64,000 nucleotides of DNA from contig VZSE01015149.1 of the NCBI GenBank assembly GCA_013398275.1, positions 372,001 through 436,000 of the forward strand, given 5' to 3'. Of the stretch, positions 26,897 through 39,800 are shown piece by piece (within the stretch, counting starts at the first letter, position 1; each line of letters opens with the position of its first letter). The notes beneath the pieces are model-generated. The model was not told where the DNA came from and did no database searches. It saw nothing but the letters and a program-made list of their open reading frames with translations. This DNA comes from Promerops cafer. Taxonomy: Eukaryota > Chordata > Aves > Passeriformes > Nectariniidae. The position numbers and the translations under genes were made by a program.

Positions 26897-27755
26897 TGCA
26901 GAATCACATAATCACAGAAGTATTTAGGTGAGAAAAGACCTCTAAAAATCATTAAGTCCAACCTTTGACCAATCACCACCTGGTCAACTAGACTAAGTGA
27001 CACATCCAATCATTTCTTGAACATCTCCAGGGATGTTGTCTGACTTGTTGCCCTTCTCTGGACATGCTCCAGCACCTCAATGTCTTTCTTGGAGTGAGGG
27101 GCCCAAAACTGGACACAGCACTCAAGGTGTGGCCTCACCAGTGCCGAGTACTGGGGGACAATCCCTGCCCTGGTCCTGCTGGCCACACTATTGCTGGTAC
27201 AGGCCAGGATGCCATTGGCCTTCTTGGCCACCTGGGCACTGCTGGCTCATGTTCAGCTGCTGTCACCAGCACCCCCAGCTCCTTTTCCTCTGGGCAGCTT
27301 TGCAGCCACTCTGCCCCAGCCTGTGGCACTGCCTGGGGTCGTTGTGACCCAAGGGCAGGACCCAGCACTGGGCCTTGTTGAACCTCACACCACTGGCCTT
27401 GGCCCATTGATCCAGCCTGCCCAGATCCCTCTGCAGAGCCTTCCTGCCCTCCAGCAGATCAAAAATCCCACACAATTTGGAGTCACCTGCAAACTGAACT
27501 GAGGGGGCTCTCCATCCCCTCATCCAGATGATTAATAAAGATATTAAACAGAGCTAGGCCCAGTACTGATCCCCAGAGAACACCATTGGTGACTGTCTGC
27601 TAACTACAGTAAACTCTATTAATCACTACTCTCTGGGCCCAGCCGTACAGCCAGGTTTTTACCCAATCCATGAGCTGTCAGCTTTTCCAGGAGAATGCCA
27701 TGGGAAATAGTATCAAAGGCTTTGCTGAAGCCCAGATAGAATACATTCTTTGATG
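26897..27755 (-). mobile_element. CR1 LINE fragment, minus strand, internally deleted
   Basis: Begins with the reverse complement of the CR1 3' end (AGAATCACATAATCACAGAA). After about 130 bases it jumps near 27035 to the ORF2 reverse transcriptase region, skipping about 200 bases that the 15.8-kb copy has. It then continues to about 27755. Confidence 0.9.
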
Positions 27756-30176
27756 TTAGTGGCTGGGAGCTGAACTCTGCTGAAAATGTTTCCTTTGCTC
27801 CATTTGTCCGGACTGCAATTGATATGTAATACTTTGTTTCTTTCTTGATAAAAATTATCTAGCTGTCCTGTAGCACTCTCCAATTAATAGACAAGACTTT
27901 GCAATGGAAGCACTGTGTGCTTTCCTGCTTTACACACCACAGGAGTGAAAGACTTGCTAAATTCCACCCACCTGCATGATCACCTTCCCAGAAATTGTGA
28001 AGAGATTCCCAATTCCTCTCTTGTTCTTCTTATCATGTAAACCATGCACAGCTGGAAACTACACCACCAAGAGGGAGACAATCCTAAGAGTTAGCAACTC
28101 CCAACTCTGAATACATGTTCAAATGGGAGCTTTTGTCTGGCAGAGACAAGCTAGTGCCAAGAAGTTAACTGAAGGAGTTGCTCCCATTTCTGAGGGACCA
28201 TCTATTAGACCATGCTGAATTTCTACCTGATCATTTCCCCTATAGTCTAAGAAATAATACAGTTACACTCGTTATTCTAAAAATTTTCTAATTTTTTTGC
28301 TTGACCACAATGTCTTCCTTGAAAGAATGATGGCTCCTTTTTCAATAGGCATTGTCTTACAGCTAAAGCAAGGAAGAGGAATGTTTATGATAGAACAGTT
28401 CATCCCTGAAGAAACATGACTATGTGCCTCTAAAATACACCTCACTTTCAAAGACTTCTTAAATTCTAGGTTTAAAATTACCTACCTTCCTGTTCAATTT
28501 GGCATAACATTTTTATTTTAAAAAATATGCACATCAGACATAGAATTAATTTAGAAGAGTCACCTGGATATCACACTTTCTTTTATCAACAGCTTTTTCT
28601 GCATGAATTTCTGCAAATGTTATGCCACATTTGAGCCTTGAAAAAGGAAAACACTGCCTACAGCCTTGGACTATCCAAACCCAGTTTTATATGAGGAAAA
28701 AGGACTTTGCCCTGTGAACGTTGCTTAACTGGTAGGCGTGAGGATCATTAATTTGAAAGGTGTGTGTTTTCTTATAGGGGCAGAGAGCTGAGGCTACGTG
28801 ACTTGACTTAGCAAGCCGTAAGTAGATGACTATATTTAATTATAGCTTGCTATATAGAGAGCATGATTGCAATGCATTTCAAATCAAGAACTTGGCAGGT
28901 AAGTGAAGAAGGTAGTAATATTTGGAAGACATGTACCATATATATGGATTTTAACCTTTTGAGCTGGGATGCCCAAAGGATATAGGACAAATTTTATGAT
29001 TAATTAAATTTGTATTTCCATGTAAGCAATAGGATGGTGCAGGACTGCTTTTCATCTTCTCGTAGATGCAGGAACTAATTTGCTGTCCAGAGTATTCATG
29101 CAATTAATGAAAAGTTTAATGGAATATGCTTTTCCCATGTTTGTTATAAACTTATAATTGTATAGGAATCAGAGGATGAAAAGCTGAGTTTGACTCTGTA
29201 AAAACAGTATGAGTGAAATTTGTCTGAAAGGCCTGCAGCTTACTGCTCAAGATGTATTTAACAAGATAAGATTTCTGACCCCCGTAAGAGGAAGGTTTTC
29301 CTGTGTGAGGTACTGCTTGTTCTATAAGGGTGATTTTTAACTTCCAAAACAAAAATTAAGCAGATCTGTGTATTTCAAAATTTTCCTTACTAGTCATGAT
29401 AAACTGAAGAGATAAATGGCAAAGCTATGTAATTTTTTCAATTAAATGAATCATACTGTGTTATGTGTAACTATGGCAAGATTGTGAATGCTGCATGCTG
29501 ATGCTGCCCAGTAAATGTATTGGTCTAAGCAGGCATAGAACAAAATGTCAACACAATCTATGCTATTTCACTTCAAGAATTTCTGAATACTCCCTGAATA
29601 CTGACTGAAACACAGCAAAGCACAAACCTCTTCCTTGTGCCAGAGAACTAGCTTCTGTAACAAATTCCAGTCCTTTCAAAGCCTTACAGAACTGTCCTAT
29701 ACTGCTTCCCAAGACATTAGTATTTCTTCTTATTTTGTTTCCCATTTCTCATTGTAAGTAGTTGAACTAAGAGTCACTTCAGTAAATCAAATTATTCGGA
29801 CTGTGTTAGTTCTGAATGTTGACAGCACTTTTATGCATGCCATGTTTAATAGTACTCTGGCTTATAATGTGAAATACTTTGTATTTTCAGATATTTTTGA
29901 GGCATATGGTTAGAAGTGTTCATATATATTTAGTCAGATAATAAATCAGATGCTAAAGTATGTTGCTTTCTGCTAACTAGAAAATTGCATGTAAGTATCT
30001 ATCCCCATATAATAGGAAGTAAACTTCTGTACCCAACCCATTGTCTGTTATACTTTAAATGGATAAATATAAAAGTGTTATTTTTCAATATCTATTGCAT
30101 TTCTTGGTGACCTCGAGCTGCTTTATTCTTGTAATGTATGTGTTTTACCCTAAATTATTTTTAATAATTTGGCATA
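27756..30176. other. DNA downstream of ZNF366
   Basis: AT-rich with no coding signal. It may include part of a long ZNF366 3' UTR, which sequence alone cannot define. Confidence 0.5.
30122..30127 (-). terminator. second candidate AATAAA for ZNF366
   Basis: A second minus-strand AATAAA about 155 bases past the stop. As with the first, only the hexamer itself supports it. Confidence 0.25.
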
Positions 30177-30182
30177 TTTATT
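30177..30182 (-). terminator. candidate polyadenylation signal AATAAA for ZNF366
   Basis: AATAAA on the minus strand about 100 bases beyond the ZNF366 stop. The downstream sequence is not clearly GU-rich, and mammalian ZNF366 transcripts have a longer 3' UTR, so the site actually used may lie further left. Confidence 0.3.
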
Positions 30183-30278
30183 TCTAAATACCACTACAGA
30201 CTTCCAGGCTTTAGTAGCTTACAATTCATGTTAAAATCTATCTGGTTACCATTTTCCAGCTGTTTTAAAATGTCCATT

Positions 30279-30817
30279 TTATATGCCTATAAGCATTGTT
30301 TGTTTTTCCATTTTTCTTTCCAGCAATTCTTTCAAACTCTTGTTCCTGTGCTTGAAATACAAGTAATCAGAGAGAGAGTGACCAAGTCTGGCCTTTTCAA
30401 AGGATCTAAAGGATCTGAGATGTTCTTTGTTGTTTGCAAGCTCTCCCTCTCCACATCTCTCCTCTTTGTCTGAATTTCCTATTCTCTTCCCCAGTCCTCC
30501 CTCACTTAATGCCTCTTCCTTCTCATTGCAGTAAGACTCTCTGAAGTCCTTCATCATGCACTCAGGTTTGCCAGAGAGGTCTTGAGCCACGTACAGCTTG
30601 TTGTCATCATGATGGTACGTGGCAGGACTGTACCGCTCTGCCTCATAGCAGTTGTCTTCCTCTTCTTCCTGGCATGAACTTCCCTTGGCACTCTCACCAT
30701 CAGAATGAAATAAAATTCCTTTCCCTTGGCTTTTCTGGGAAAGATCAAATGGCTCTTCCTGTTCCAAGCTTCTCAAGACATTTGTCTGGGACAGAGTAAT
30801 CCTTCCTCTTCCAAAAC
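30279..30817 (-). CDS. ZNF366: ZNF366 last coding exon: C-terminal corepressor region
   Basis: 539 bases including TAA at 30281-30279. The acceptor is a long C/T tract ending CACTACAAG|G. The first G completes the glycine codon split from the previous exon, giving GFGRGRIT, which matches the family at this junction. No zinc finger is present. PFDLS (578-582) fits the PxDLS CtBP-binding consensus. A weaker AQDLS (633-637) lacks the leading proline. An acidic run EEEED (606-610) follows. SDYLYFKHRN and LKELLERKMEKQ near the end are strongly family-like, and LKELL (717-721) is an LxxLL motif. The final residues are LIGI, the expected end of this protein. CtBP and nuclear-receptor contacts are inferred from the motifs and from work on mammalian DC-SCRIPT. 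Confidence 0.95.
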
Positions 30818-33800
30818 CTTGTAGTGGTTTGAGGGGAGGAGAAAAGGAAAAAATTACATATAGGAAATTTTACTACTTGATACATGGCTAAAAAACAAAA
30901 TCTGAGGTGTCTTTGTATTTCATTTTTTACCTTTGTCTTCCATCCAGCTATCTCCAAGTACTTCACTATTTGCATCTCATGGCATCTCCTTTGAGATGCT
31001 GCAAAAAAGGAGTGCTATTGTTTACACTTCACAGCCAGGTTAGGACACACAAAGCACTATTTTGTACAGCCAGACTATGGATGATACAGCTGGGAAGAAA
31101 AGTGAAATGGTCTGGCCTTTTGTAAACTGAATTTTGCCAATCAACCTACTCACTTCCTCCTTCCTCTTCTTTTTCTAAAAGAAAACTTGGAGCTAAAGCA
31201 TCACAGCCCATAATCCAAGTCCCAGGTTTTGTATCTTATTTTTCAGAGGAGTGGAAGAGACTGAAAACATGGTAATGTGTTGGCTCTATGGACACCATGG
31301 TTCAAAGTTAATACTTTAAAAATGAAAAGACAACAGTCTCAGCAGTCTATGACTCTCCTTAATTCTTCCCCTTTCATCCACTGAGAAGCAATCAACTGAA
31401 AAGCTCTATGCACTAGATAGTGCTTCAGTTTGAGGAAATCGTTATAAACAAATTATGATTTTGAGCAGCGTATATAAATATATGTCTAATCTTGGATCTG
31501 GTTTGTCTTAGTATTTGTCAGTGTCTTCCCTCTTGCTGGAAATACAGATTATCCAAGAGGCATTTGTGGACTCAAATATGCTCCGAACATCATCAGGATA
31601 TATTTTAAAGAATTCAGATACTGCAGGCATAGGCCAGCTTCATTAAAGACTGGTGACAATACAAGGTATTTCACCCAATAGCAAATACCTATGAAAGTCA
31701 CTATTTTACTTGCTTTTGTTTTCTTTGTTTTTTTTTTATTTTCCCCTCAGTGATTGAATCCAGTTTTCTGAAGGATCTATGCAGTCTCACTAGATAGCAG
31801 ATGTTACTTTGCAACAAGGCATATTTGTTAAAAGGATTCATGAACAGGTATCAGGCCTAACAAATTTTCTTGTATCTGATAAGCCTCAAGGGCTGCAGAA
31901 TTTCTGCACAAGGAAAAGCTCTTAGGCAATCTCCAATTACTAGCATGATGCTGTAGGAGATTTACAGAAAAAATACTTATTTCATTAGCCAGTAGGATCT
32001 TCATAAATTTTACACCAAATGTTATTAGAGTAAGTGTTTTACACATGTGCTAAGCTGCCCTGAAGTTTGAATATATGAGGAACACCAAGAAATCTTGCCC
32101 ACTAAAGAATTATTTATCTGCAAAATCTTAAAAAACGTATCTTGGATACCCAAGCTGTCAAAAAATTCTCCCTTATTCCCCTACTTCTTTAGATAGCATT
32201 GATCTGTGTACGCTCATGAGGGTGACTTCAGGAAGTATATGTGGCAGGTGGCAGACAGGAAATATTTTGCAGGATGCCCTCGGTAGTCAAAAATCCTTAT
32301 ACTGTGAGACTTATGCTTATCCTCCTGTTCATATGCTTCCTTGTAAATGGGATCTTGAACCTATAGCCTTCATCTGACACCAGCTATGCCAATACAGTAC
32401 AGAATGACCAAGGCTCCTGGAGGTAGACCCATTGCAGATTCCATCCCTGTTCCAGACTGGAATCCAAGAAGCAGTGAGAAAGGACCATAAGTGTTCCAGA
32501 TTTTCTTTTATGTCAGTTTAGGATTAATTTATTATTTATTTGGGACATGTAATGCTGACATGCAACACTAGAGTAATGTAGCTAATAACAGCTTCACAGG
32601 CTTATGGGATTCTATCTCTTGCAATAGCATTGGATCTATGGCATAAGTTTGTGGATCTGTAGTACAAAGCCCATGTGTGTTTACTGATATGCATATTCAG
32701 CTCTCAGAGAGAACAATCTTGCTGAAAATTATTACCTTGAGAGTGAAATCCTCTTTCCATGACCCCATGTTTGACTTTCATGTGCCTGGTTAGGTTCCCC
32801 TTCAAGGTGAATTTGCTGGGACAGTAGAGGCACTTAAACGGCTTACTATCTGAGTGCAAGTGCATGTGTCCCATTAAATTGTGCATTCTGTTAAACTCCT
32901 TTCCACACAGCTGTAAAAATGGCAAAAATGAAAATTATTAGTTTGAAGCAGTATTTTCAAGGATAACATTTTTAAAGGAAATAGGACCTACACTTCTCAG
33001 CTTAAACATTGGCTGGTTTTGGCTGCAATATATTTTCCAAAGTTCCATCAAAAATCCTACAGGCAAAAATATATGGTTGAGTATCTAAGGCATTCTGAAC
33101 TGCTGACACTTTTTAATATTGGTGACCAGCACACATACTCAAGGATTCCCCAAAAGCAGTCAATGTTGTTGTAATGAGGGGAAAGACTTAAAGGAGTAAC
33201 TTGGAAGTCTCTTAACTTGAATGAGATTCAAAGTACAAGTTTCTGCCCTGGTGAACCATTCAATTTGTAGTTTATACATCTAGCCTTTAATCAAGAACAA
33301 TGTCAGGCAGAAATGGAATTATGAAATAAAACCAATTAAGGGTTTCTGTGAAACAGCCAAGCAGAATATTACTTCTCTTTAAATGGAAATTAAATGGCTG
33401 CACATTTTGCTTAAAGTTAGAAAAAGCAATTCCCTGTTTTTCTGTGTTTCTTGCTCATCCCTTTTTTCCCTGGTTCTTTCATCATTTGTTTATCAACTCC
33501 TGTGTTTCAGTGTCTCTGGTGAGTAACCTGCAATTTAAACAGTCATGAAGCTGCAAGAATGACTCAGCTTTCCCTGAAGCATGTTCCTGCCAGCTCAAGC
33601 CATTGATCGTAGAATTTTTCCTTTGATGGAACAATAAGGGTGGGTTTTATTCATTGTTGTTTATTTAGATGGGTCCTTTTGTAGTCTGGACTCTTATGTA
33701 TTCTTTGACATCACTATTACAGGCATCCAGTCTTATTTGTCTTCTGGTCTTTCCTTATCAGGATTTATAATTTTATTCACATTCAAGTGGCTATTTCCAT

Positions 33801-36800
33801 CCTCTGCAAACTTCTGTGTTTTCTTTCTACTTCTTTTTTTTTCCTGACTTGTTTCATCATTGGATTTTAATTTCTTAAAATTATTCTTATTACTATATGA
33901 ACCAGAGTCACCATTACTGAGTAACTGAAACCTTCATCTAGCAGGGTAAACATCTGGCAGACAATTATTAAATAGAAATTACTAAGACTCCACCAGATTT
34001 TTTTGTAAAATCTGAATTCCAATTGTATTTATTTGGGTATTACAGAAGAACTGATACAGAACTTGCAGATGTAAATTCAGAAAGTCATCACTTGGAATAT
34101 TTGGATGAAATGTAGATAGTGAAAAGATCCTTGGAAAAATAGTACCATATGCTTTGTGTTTTAAGCCCTCTCTTGAGGGAAAATTGAATCAGTTCATTAA
34201 TACAAAAACTATAAGGTGTACTGTTTTAAAATAAAAATAGAGCTGAGTCAGTCTGCAAAAAGAAAGAGTCTGAAAATATTCACTTGTTTTTAAAAAATAA
34301 TTTGCTTCAGCTGCATACATATCCTTTTGTGGTTTTCTGTCTATGATTTTACTAAAATGAAAACTCTAGCAAATAAATTTATCCGCATAGTGTTAGACAA
34401 GACAGTTGTTGGAAAAAAAGAATAGCAACTGAAAGTGAATAATGAATTTTTAAAAGTAAGATAGCTGTTTCCAGAGATCATCCATCCACTGAGGAAAGAA
34501 TACTGTCTTCTTCACATTCAAAGAAAGTTAATATGCAGGATTGTTTACACTCAAAAAAATGATGGAACCACAAAATAGCTCAGAAAGTGCTGGGAGGAAA
34601 CAGATCCTCATCTACTGAGAAAACTAATGAAAACTAACAGAAAATTTGCAAGGAGTAACAGCTGCTGATTATATCTTGATAGCTGCTGGAACAACCTGTA
34701 ACGTCAATATTACTTTTGCTGCAAGAACGTCAACAATATATCTCTCTAACACCTTTTTGCTGAAGGCTTCTGGTTATCTTCTTGTATTGTGGCTGATATG
34801 TCATCACCAGAACTTGCTTTCCTATAGCTAGGTCTTCTCTGTCTGAACTGGTAACCAAGGAAAACCATGTTGAGTAGATGAGTGGCTTCAGTACTGCATG
34901 CAAACCCTTATCTTTATAAGGTCTTGAGTATTAAAATTTATTTAGGAGGAGCATTTAGTTGCTTTCTGTCAAGGCAATATTTGTTTCTCTTTCTTCATAC
35001 TGGAAAAACAAGGACTTGGTAAAGGATAATCCTTTACAGCATAAAAGTTCTGTGTCTCTGAATAAAGCTGAAAGGTTTTCCATTTCCCAGAGTCAGGCAC
35101 ATCTTAGAGATGTGTAATGTGTTCTTGTCCTGAAATCCCCTCTGGGGACATGAGGAAATGGTACTTGAGTACAGAGGTGTGGCAGGAAAATTAAAGAAAT
35201 GCAGATAGGAAAATTGGTTTTCAGAATGATGGGTCTCTGTGGCATAATCTGTGTTTTACTGGTCATTTCAAAATGGCATGAGACACCTTTCAGATGAATA
35301 TGATGATTTCAGATGAATATCTACGATCCAGATGTAAAAGGAAGTACGTTTCTCACTTGTATGCTGGAAGACTGCAACTCAAATCTAGCTGGAGTACACA
35401 GCTAACGCTCAATAAAGAGCTCGAGTCTGCAGATCAAACTAGAAGATTGTACAAGATCTTCTTTCTCTCTGACACGACGGGCTTATGAGCACTGATGAGC
35501 AGAGTGTGAAAGATGACCCTGAGACAGTCACGTGGGAGGAGCTCCAGCAGAACCCATCACAGTGTACCACAGGACTCAGGGATATGAGAAGTTTATGCAA
35601 GAGAACTTGGGATATCAGGAACAACATGGTTTACTTGTGGACTTTCTGTTGGGCTGTCTACTTTAGACAAAATACAGTTAAACCCTTGAAGAGAGTACCT
35701 CAGCTGCGAGTCTGTTGAACAGACTTCGTTGCACTGACTGGTGAAATGGACTTCAGTACAACTTGCTAGAAAAGTCTACATTAGTTCAACCCTAGATTTT
35801 GTCCTCCTAAGCCAGCATGTGAAGTATTGTCCTTTTAGATTTGTCACTTGTTTTGTTTCTTCTCAAAGTACTTCTCTCTCACATTTTCTTTGATTTTGAC
35901 TCCTCTTTAAAACACACATATTTAGATGGGGAAAAAAGTGGTGTTCAAAACATCTGTTGCAGATATTTGTCTGGGCTGAAGCAAAATACATTGCATCTTT
36001 TAGTGGAGGTCTGAAACATTGATTACTTCAGCACTAAAAGCAACAATAAATTTCATGGAACCCTTCTCTACAAATCCAAATTAGTTTTTTGCAGCAGTTG
36101 GTGGAATACCTTCATAACCCTTCAGGTTTTTTCTTAAACAGAAATAAACAAGGCAACATGGGCTCAGGCCTTTAAATGCTACAGACAAGTTCACTCTTCA
36201 GAGGAAAATCAAACAGAGATCCAGACTGCAGCTGGATGAGGAAACAGAAGGGACAACTATTTGCTACTCCTTCACTTCTGACAGTATGTGCTTAGCTGTG
36301 ATTAGACACATAGGAAAGCTCATGTTTTCTTTTGCTGTGAGAAAAAGGTAAAGAAAACCATTGCATGTGGTGAAGTATAAAGGCTACTGCTGTGCCCTCT
36401 TTCCCTTGCATTCTTCTTCTTTTTTTTTTTTTTCTTCATAAGAAGGGTGTTCCTTTCCTCAAAGAAAGAAGGAGAGGGAGAATGACTGTAAACTGTCCAA
36501 AAGGACCGTGAGAAAACAGGAAGCTTTGAAAAGTACAAGAGAAAGCAAGATGAAATCTATTTGCAGGCAGTTCCCCGGGGACATGTGAGCCATTGTTAAG
36601 CAGGCTGTTCATACAGCTATATCCTTCCTTCTGCTGAGGAGGAGCTTGGTGCCAAAAGGCTGCTATCTGGTCATTGCCTTAACCCTCCAAGTACCAGCCA
36701 GAAATATTTGCTCTCAAGAGTCTTTGGGGGCTCTGTCAGAGAGGTAATATTAGGATGTTTCTAATGCAAAAAAGCAATTCCTGATTCTGCCTCTGCTTAT

Positions 36801-39800
36801 TGTTGCAATCTTCACTGTCGGGGGCACTGATGTTGATTCATACCCCTTCAGCCATATGAGAAACAGATTCACTGTGCTTACTTTTTTCTTTTCTCATTGG
36901 AACACTGGGTGGGGACAGAAAAGTAAAAAAATAAGAAAAACAGGTGTTCCTGTAGAGCTTTTGTTACTATCTGGAAAACATACTGGTGATACTCCGTTTC
37001 CCAGTTCCAACAATTGCCCTCTCCAAGTTTCAATAGTATGTCATCATCAAACACTGAGCTGAACACAACCTTCCAGCTAATCTGCACGTACCCCAAAAGT
37101 CATGCAGATCCACATACTGCACCCACAAAATCTAATCCAAAAACTGAGTTTCTTTTCTGAAGTTTGAGGACTCAGAGGAGGACTTCAACCAAATGAGAAC
37201 AAAAAGGCAGGTTTGCAGATGTTCTCAAAGAATGAAAACCTCCAGCAGACCTGACATGTTACACCCTAAGAATTTCACTAAAAGAAATTATTTTATCAAC
37301 ATAGAATAATGTAATAACTACTGTACAAAATATTATTTTCATAAGGCATACGTTAAAATAAAATACTGAAGTTGGAAGACTTTGCTGCTAGCTTTTCAAA
37401 GTAAAATCTTTTGAAGTTAGCGAAGCAAAATGATGAAGTCAGAAAGATTCATTTTGACATTTTCTTACTAAAACTAGCACTGAATATCATACATTCTTAA
37501 GACATTTTGAAATTCTACATTTTTTCAAGACAAAATAATTCCATTTAAAATTTTTCATCCATCTCTGCTTCTTCATGTAATGTACCTTTTAAGAAAATAT
37601 TCAATACCATAAAGATGTAGGATGAAAGAGTTCTAGAAATTGCTTCCAAATCGGTCTTCAGTTACTTGTGCATAAGTAATATGCTCCACTCTGTATTTAC
37701 AACCATCTTAGAACAAATTAAAATGGGAAAAAAAATCTACAGCCTTTGAATTTACAAGGTATGACTACAGTAATGAACAAGGGAGGCAGCAAAAGAACTT
37801 ACGTAGCATCCAATACTGAGTAAGAATATAGATATGAATAATTCATAAGGAATATATTAGAAGTAAACAGGGTCAATAAAGTATTAAAGTTTTATGGGGA
37901 GGGAGGAGAAGAGAGGATGGAAAGGGAATGTCAGCCTCCAGTGCTTGGGGGAATCTACAGGATTGTAGAAAGGCCAGGTGGTCATAGAGGCTGTTTTGTT
38001 AGTGTACTGATATCCTGCCCTGAATTTCAGTCTGGTAATTACACTTGACCCATTCAAATCTATTCTTTAGTTTTATTTTGCTGTAGCTTTTCTGCAGCTC
38101 CTTTCTTGAGCTGTTGCATAGCATCACTGTGTGAAGTTGTGGCTGCTGCTTTTCCATGTCCCTCTGCAGGGTGCATGACTTGATTTCTGCTCTTTGACAG
38201 TGTTTCAAGCTATAAAGCACTTAAACTTCTGTTTGGATGATTGTATTGAGCAAATGTCAGATGTGTTTATTGTCCTCAAATGTCTGTGGCACTTAAACAA
38301 TCACAGGGCAAAAAACCCCCGAAACTATGTGAGGATGAATGATACTGAAGGGAAAGGGAGTAAACCACAGATATTTACTTCCATTATTTTGTGCTACATA
38401 AGCAGAACCTGGATAAAGAAAGAAAATCAGACTGGTTTACTATAATTTTTGAATGCAAGTGCAGTATGTGTTAGCAAGGTGTGTTTTTCTAATTATACCT
38501 ATCATGATAATATCAGAGAAATATACTGTAGGTTAGTGCCTCTGCCACCAAATGCACTTACCTTGCATTTAAAGGGTTTGACATCAGAGTGAACAATCAT
38601 GTGGGCCTTGAGAGTCTGCTTTTGCACAAAGCTCTTGAAGCACAAATGACATTGATAGGCTCTGATATTGGTGTGGATCAGGACATGTCGCTTCATGTTG
38701 GCTAGCAAAGTAAATTCCCGGCCACAAATTCCACATTTGTGCTCTTTCACACCCTGAAAGAAAAGAAAAATTCTGTACATGAAAAGTTTTCTAGGTAATT
38801 TGTCAGTACAGCAACTTATGAATTATTCATTCTGCATTAGCAAAGCTGATAAAAAAATTGTTTCACTTTTAACATTTTTCAAGGTACCTATGTATTTTCT
38901 CCTGACAAATTCTTACAAGCTTCTGAGAAGCAGAGAAGCAAAACAAAATGTAATAATGAAATAATGAAGTCTGTTTTCAAATAAATCAGACAGTGTCAGA
39001 GCTTCCCTGTCCTGCTCTTCAGCTTAAGTAAAGTATTGATCAAACATATACAATTATTGATCAAGAATAAAAGCCCACAAGTTAAAAGACTAAATTAATG
39101 CTTGCCTTTAATAATTGAATATGACTGGACTATGAAAAAGGCACAGCCCTATTTTGAAGAAAGTTATAGAAAATAATCTGAAGTAACTGAGAGTAGTCAA
39201 GCAATATCACCAAATAAGATTATACATCTTATATTTATTGCTGAGAGAAAAGCCTGTTTATGCTTAGTGGGATTTTCAGTAACTGTAATGGAATTATTTC
39301 ACTTCATATGAGGTTTATAGACTATTTCTATCACTTTTTATGCTCTCCACTCAATTTACTACTGCATAATTCAATATTCTTACTCACACCTGTGTTGTCT
39401 GTCAGCTTCTCAAACAGTGATTTAGATACTATGAAAATCAAAGAATTGCTACTAAACAGCTTAAGAGTTTAATTTGCTGAAGGTAATAAGGATTTACTAG
39501 TGAGGTTCTGAGAGCAATTACTCCTTCTGCAGGCCTTCTTTAAAAAGATGTAAAATGACTGCCCGTAATTTTCACAGTCAATTACAAAGCTAAAACTGAA
39601 CATCACCAGCAGTTTCAAGTGTCTGCTCATCTGATATGAGGCTGCATTTAGTCAGCTAAGTACTATAAATTATATTCACTCTGAATCCACCTGCGACTGT
39701 GGACAAAGAAGCAGCTCTCTAAGGACTCAGAGGCATTTCATTTCCTGTGACAAAAAAAACTACCAAGTCTTCAATTAGTGGAATCTTGCATGGTATATCC

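Noticed and set aside
28700..28790. A possible tRNA-like stretch with GGTAGGCGTGAGGATCATTA
   Set aside because: I could not fold a cloverleaf with proper acceptor and T arms; no RNA gene is supported.
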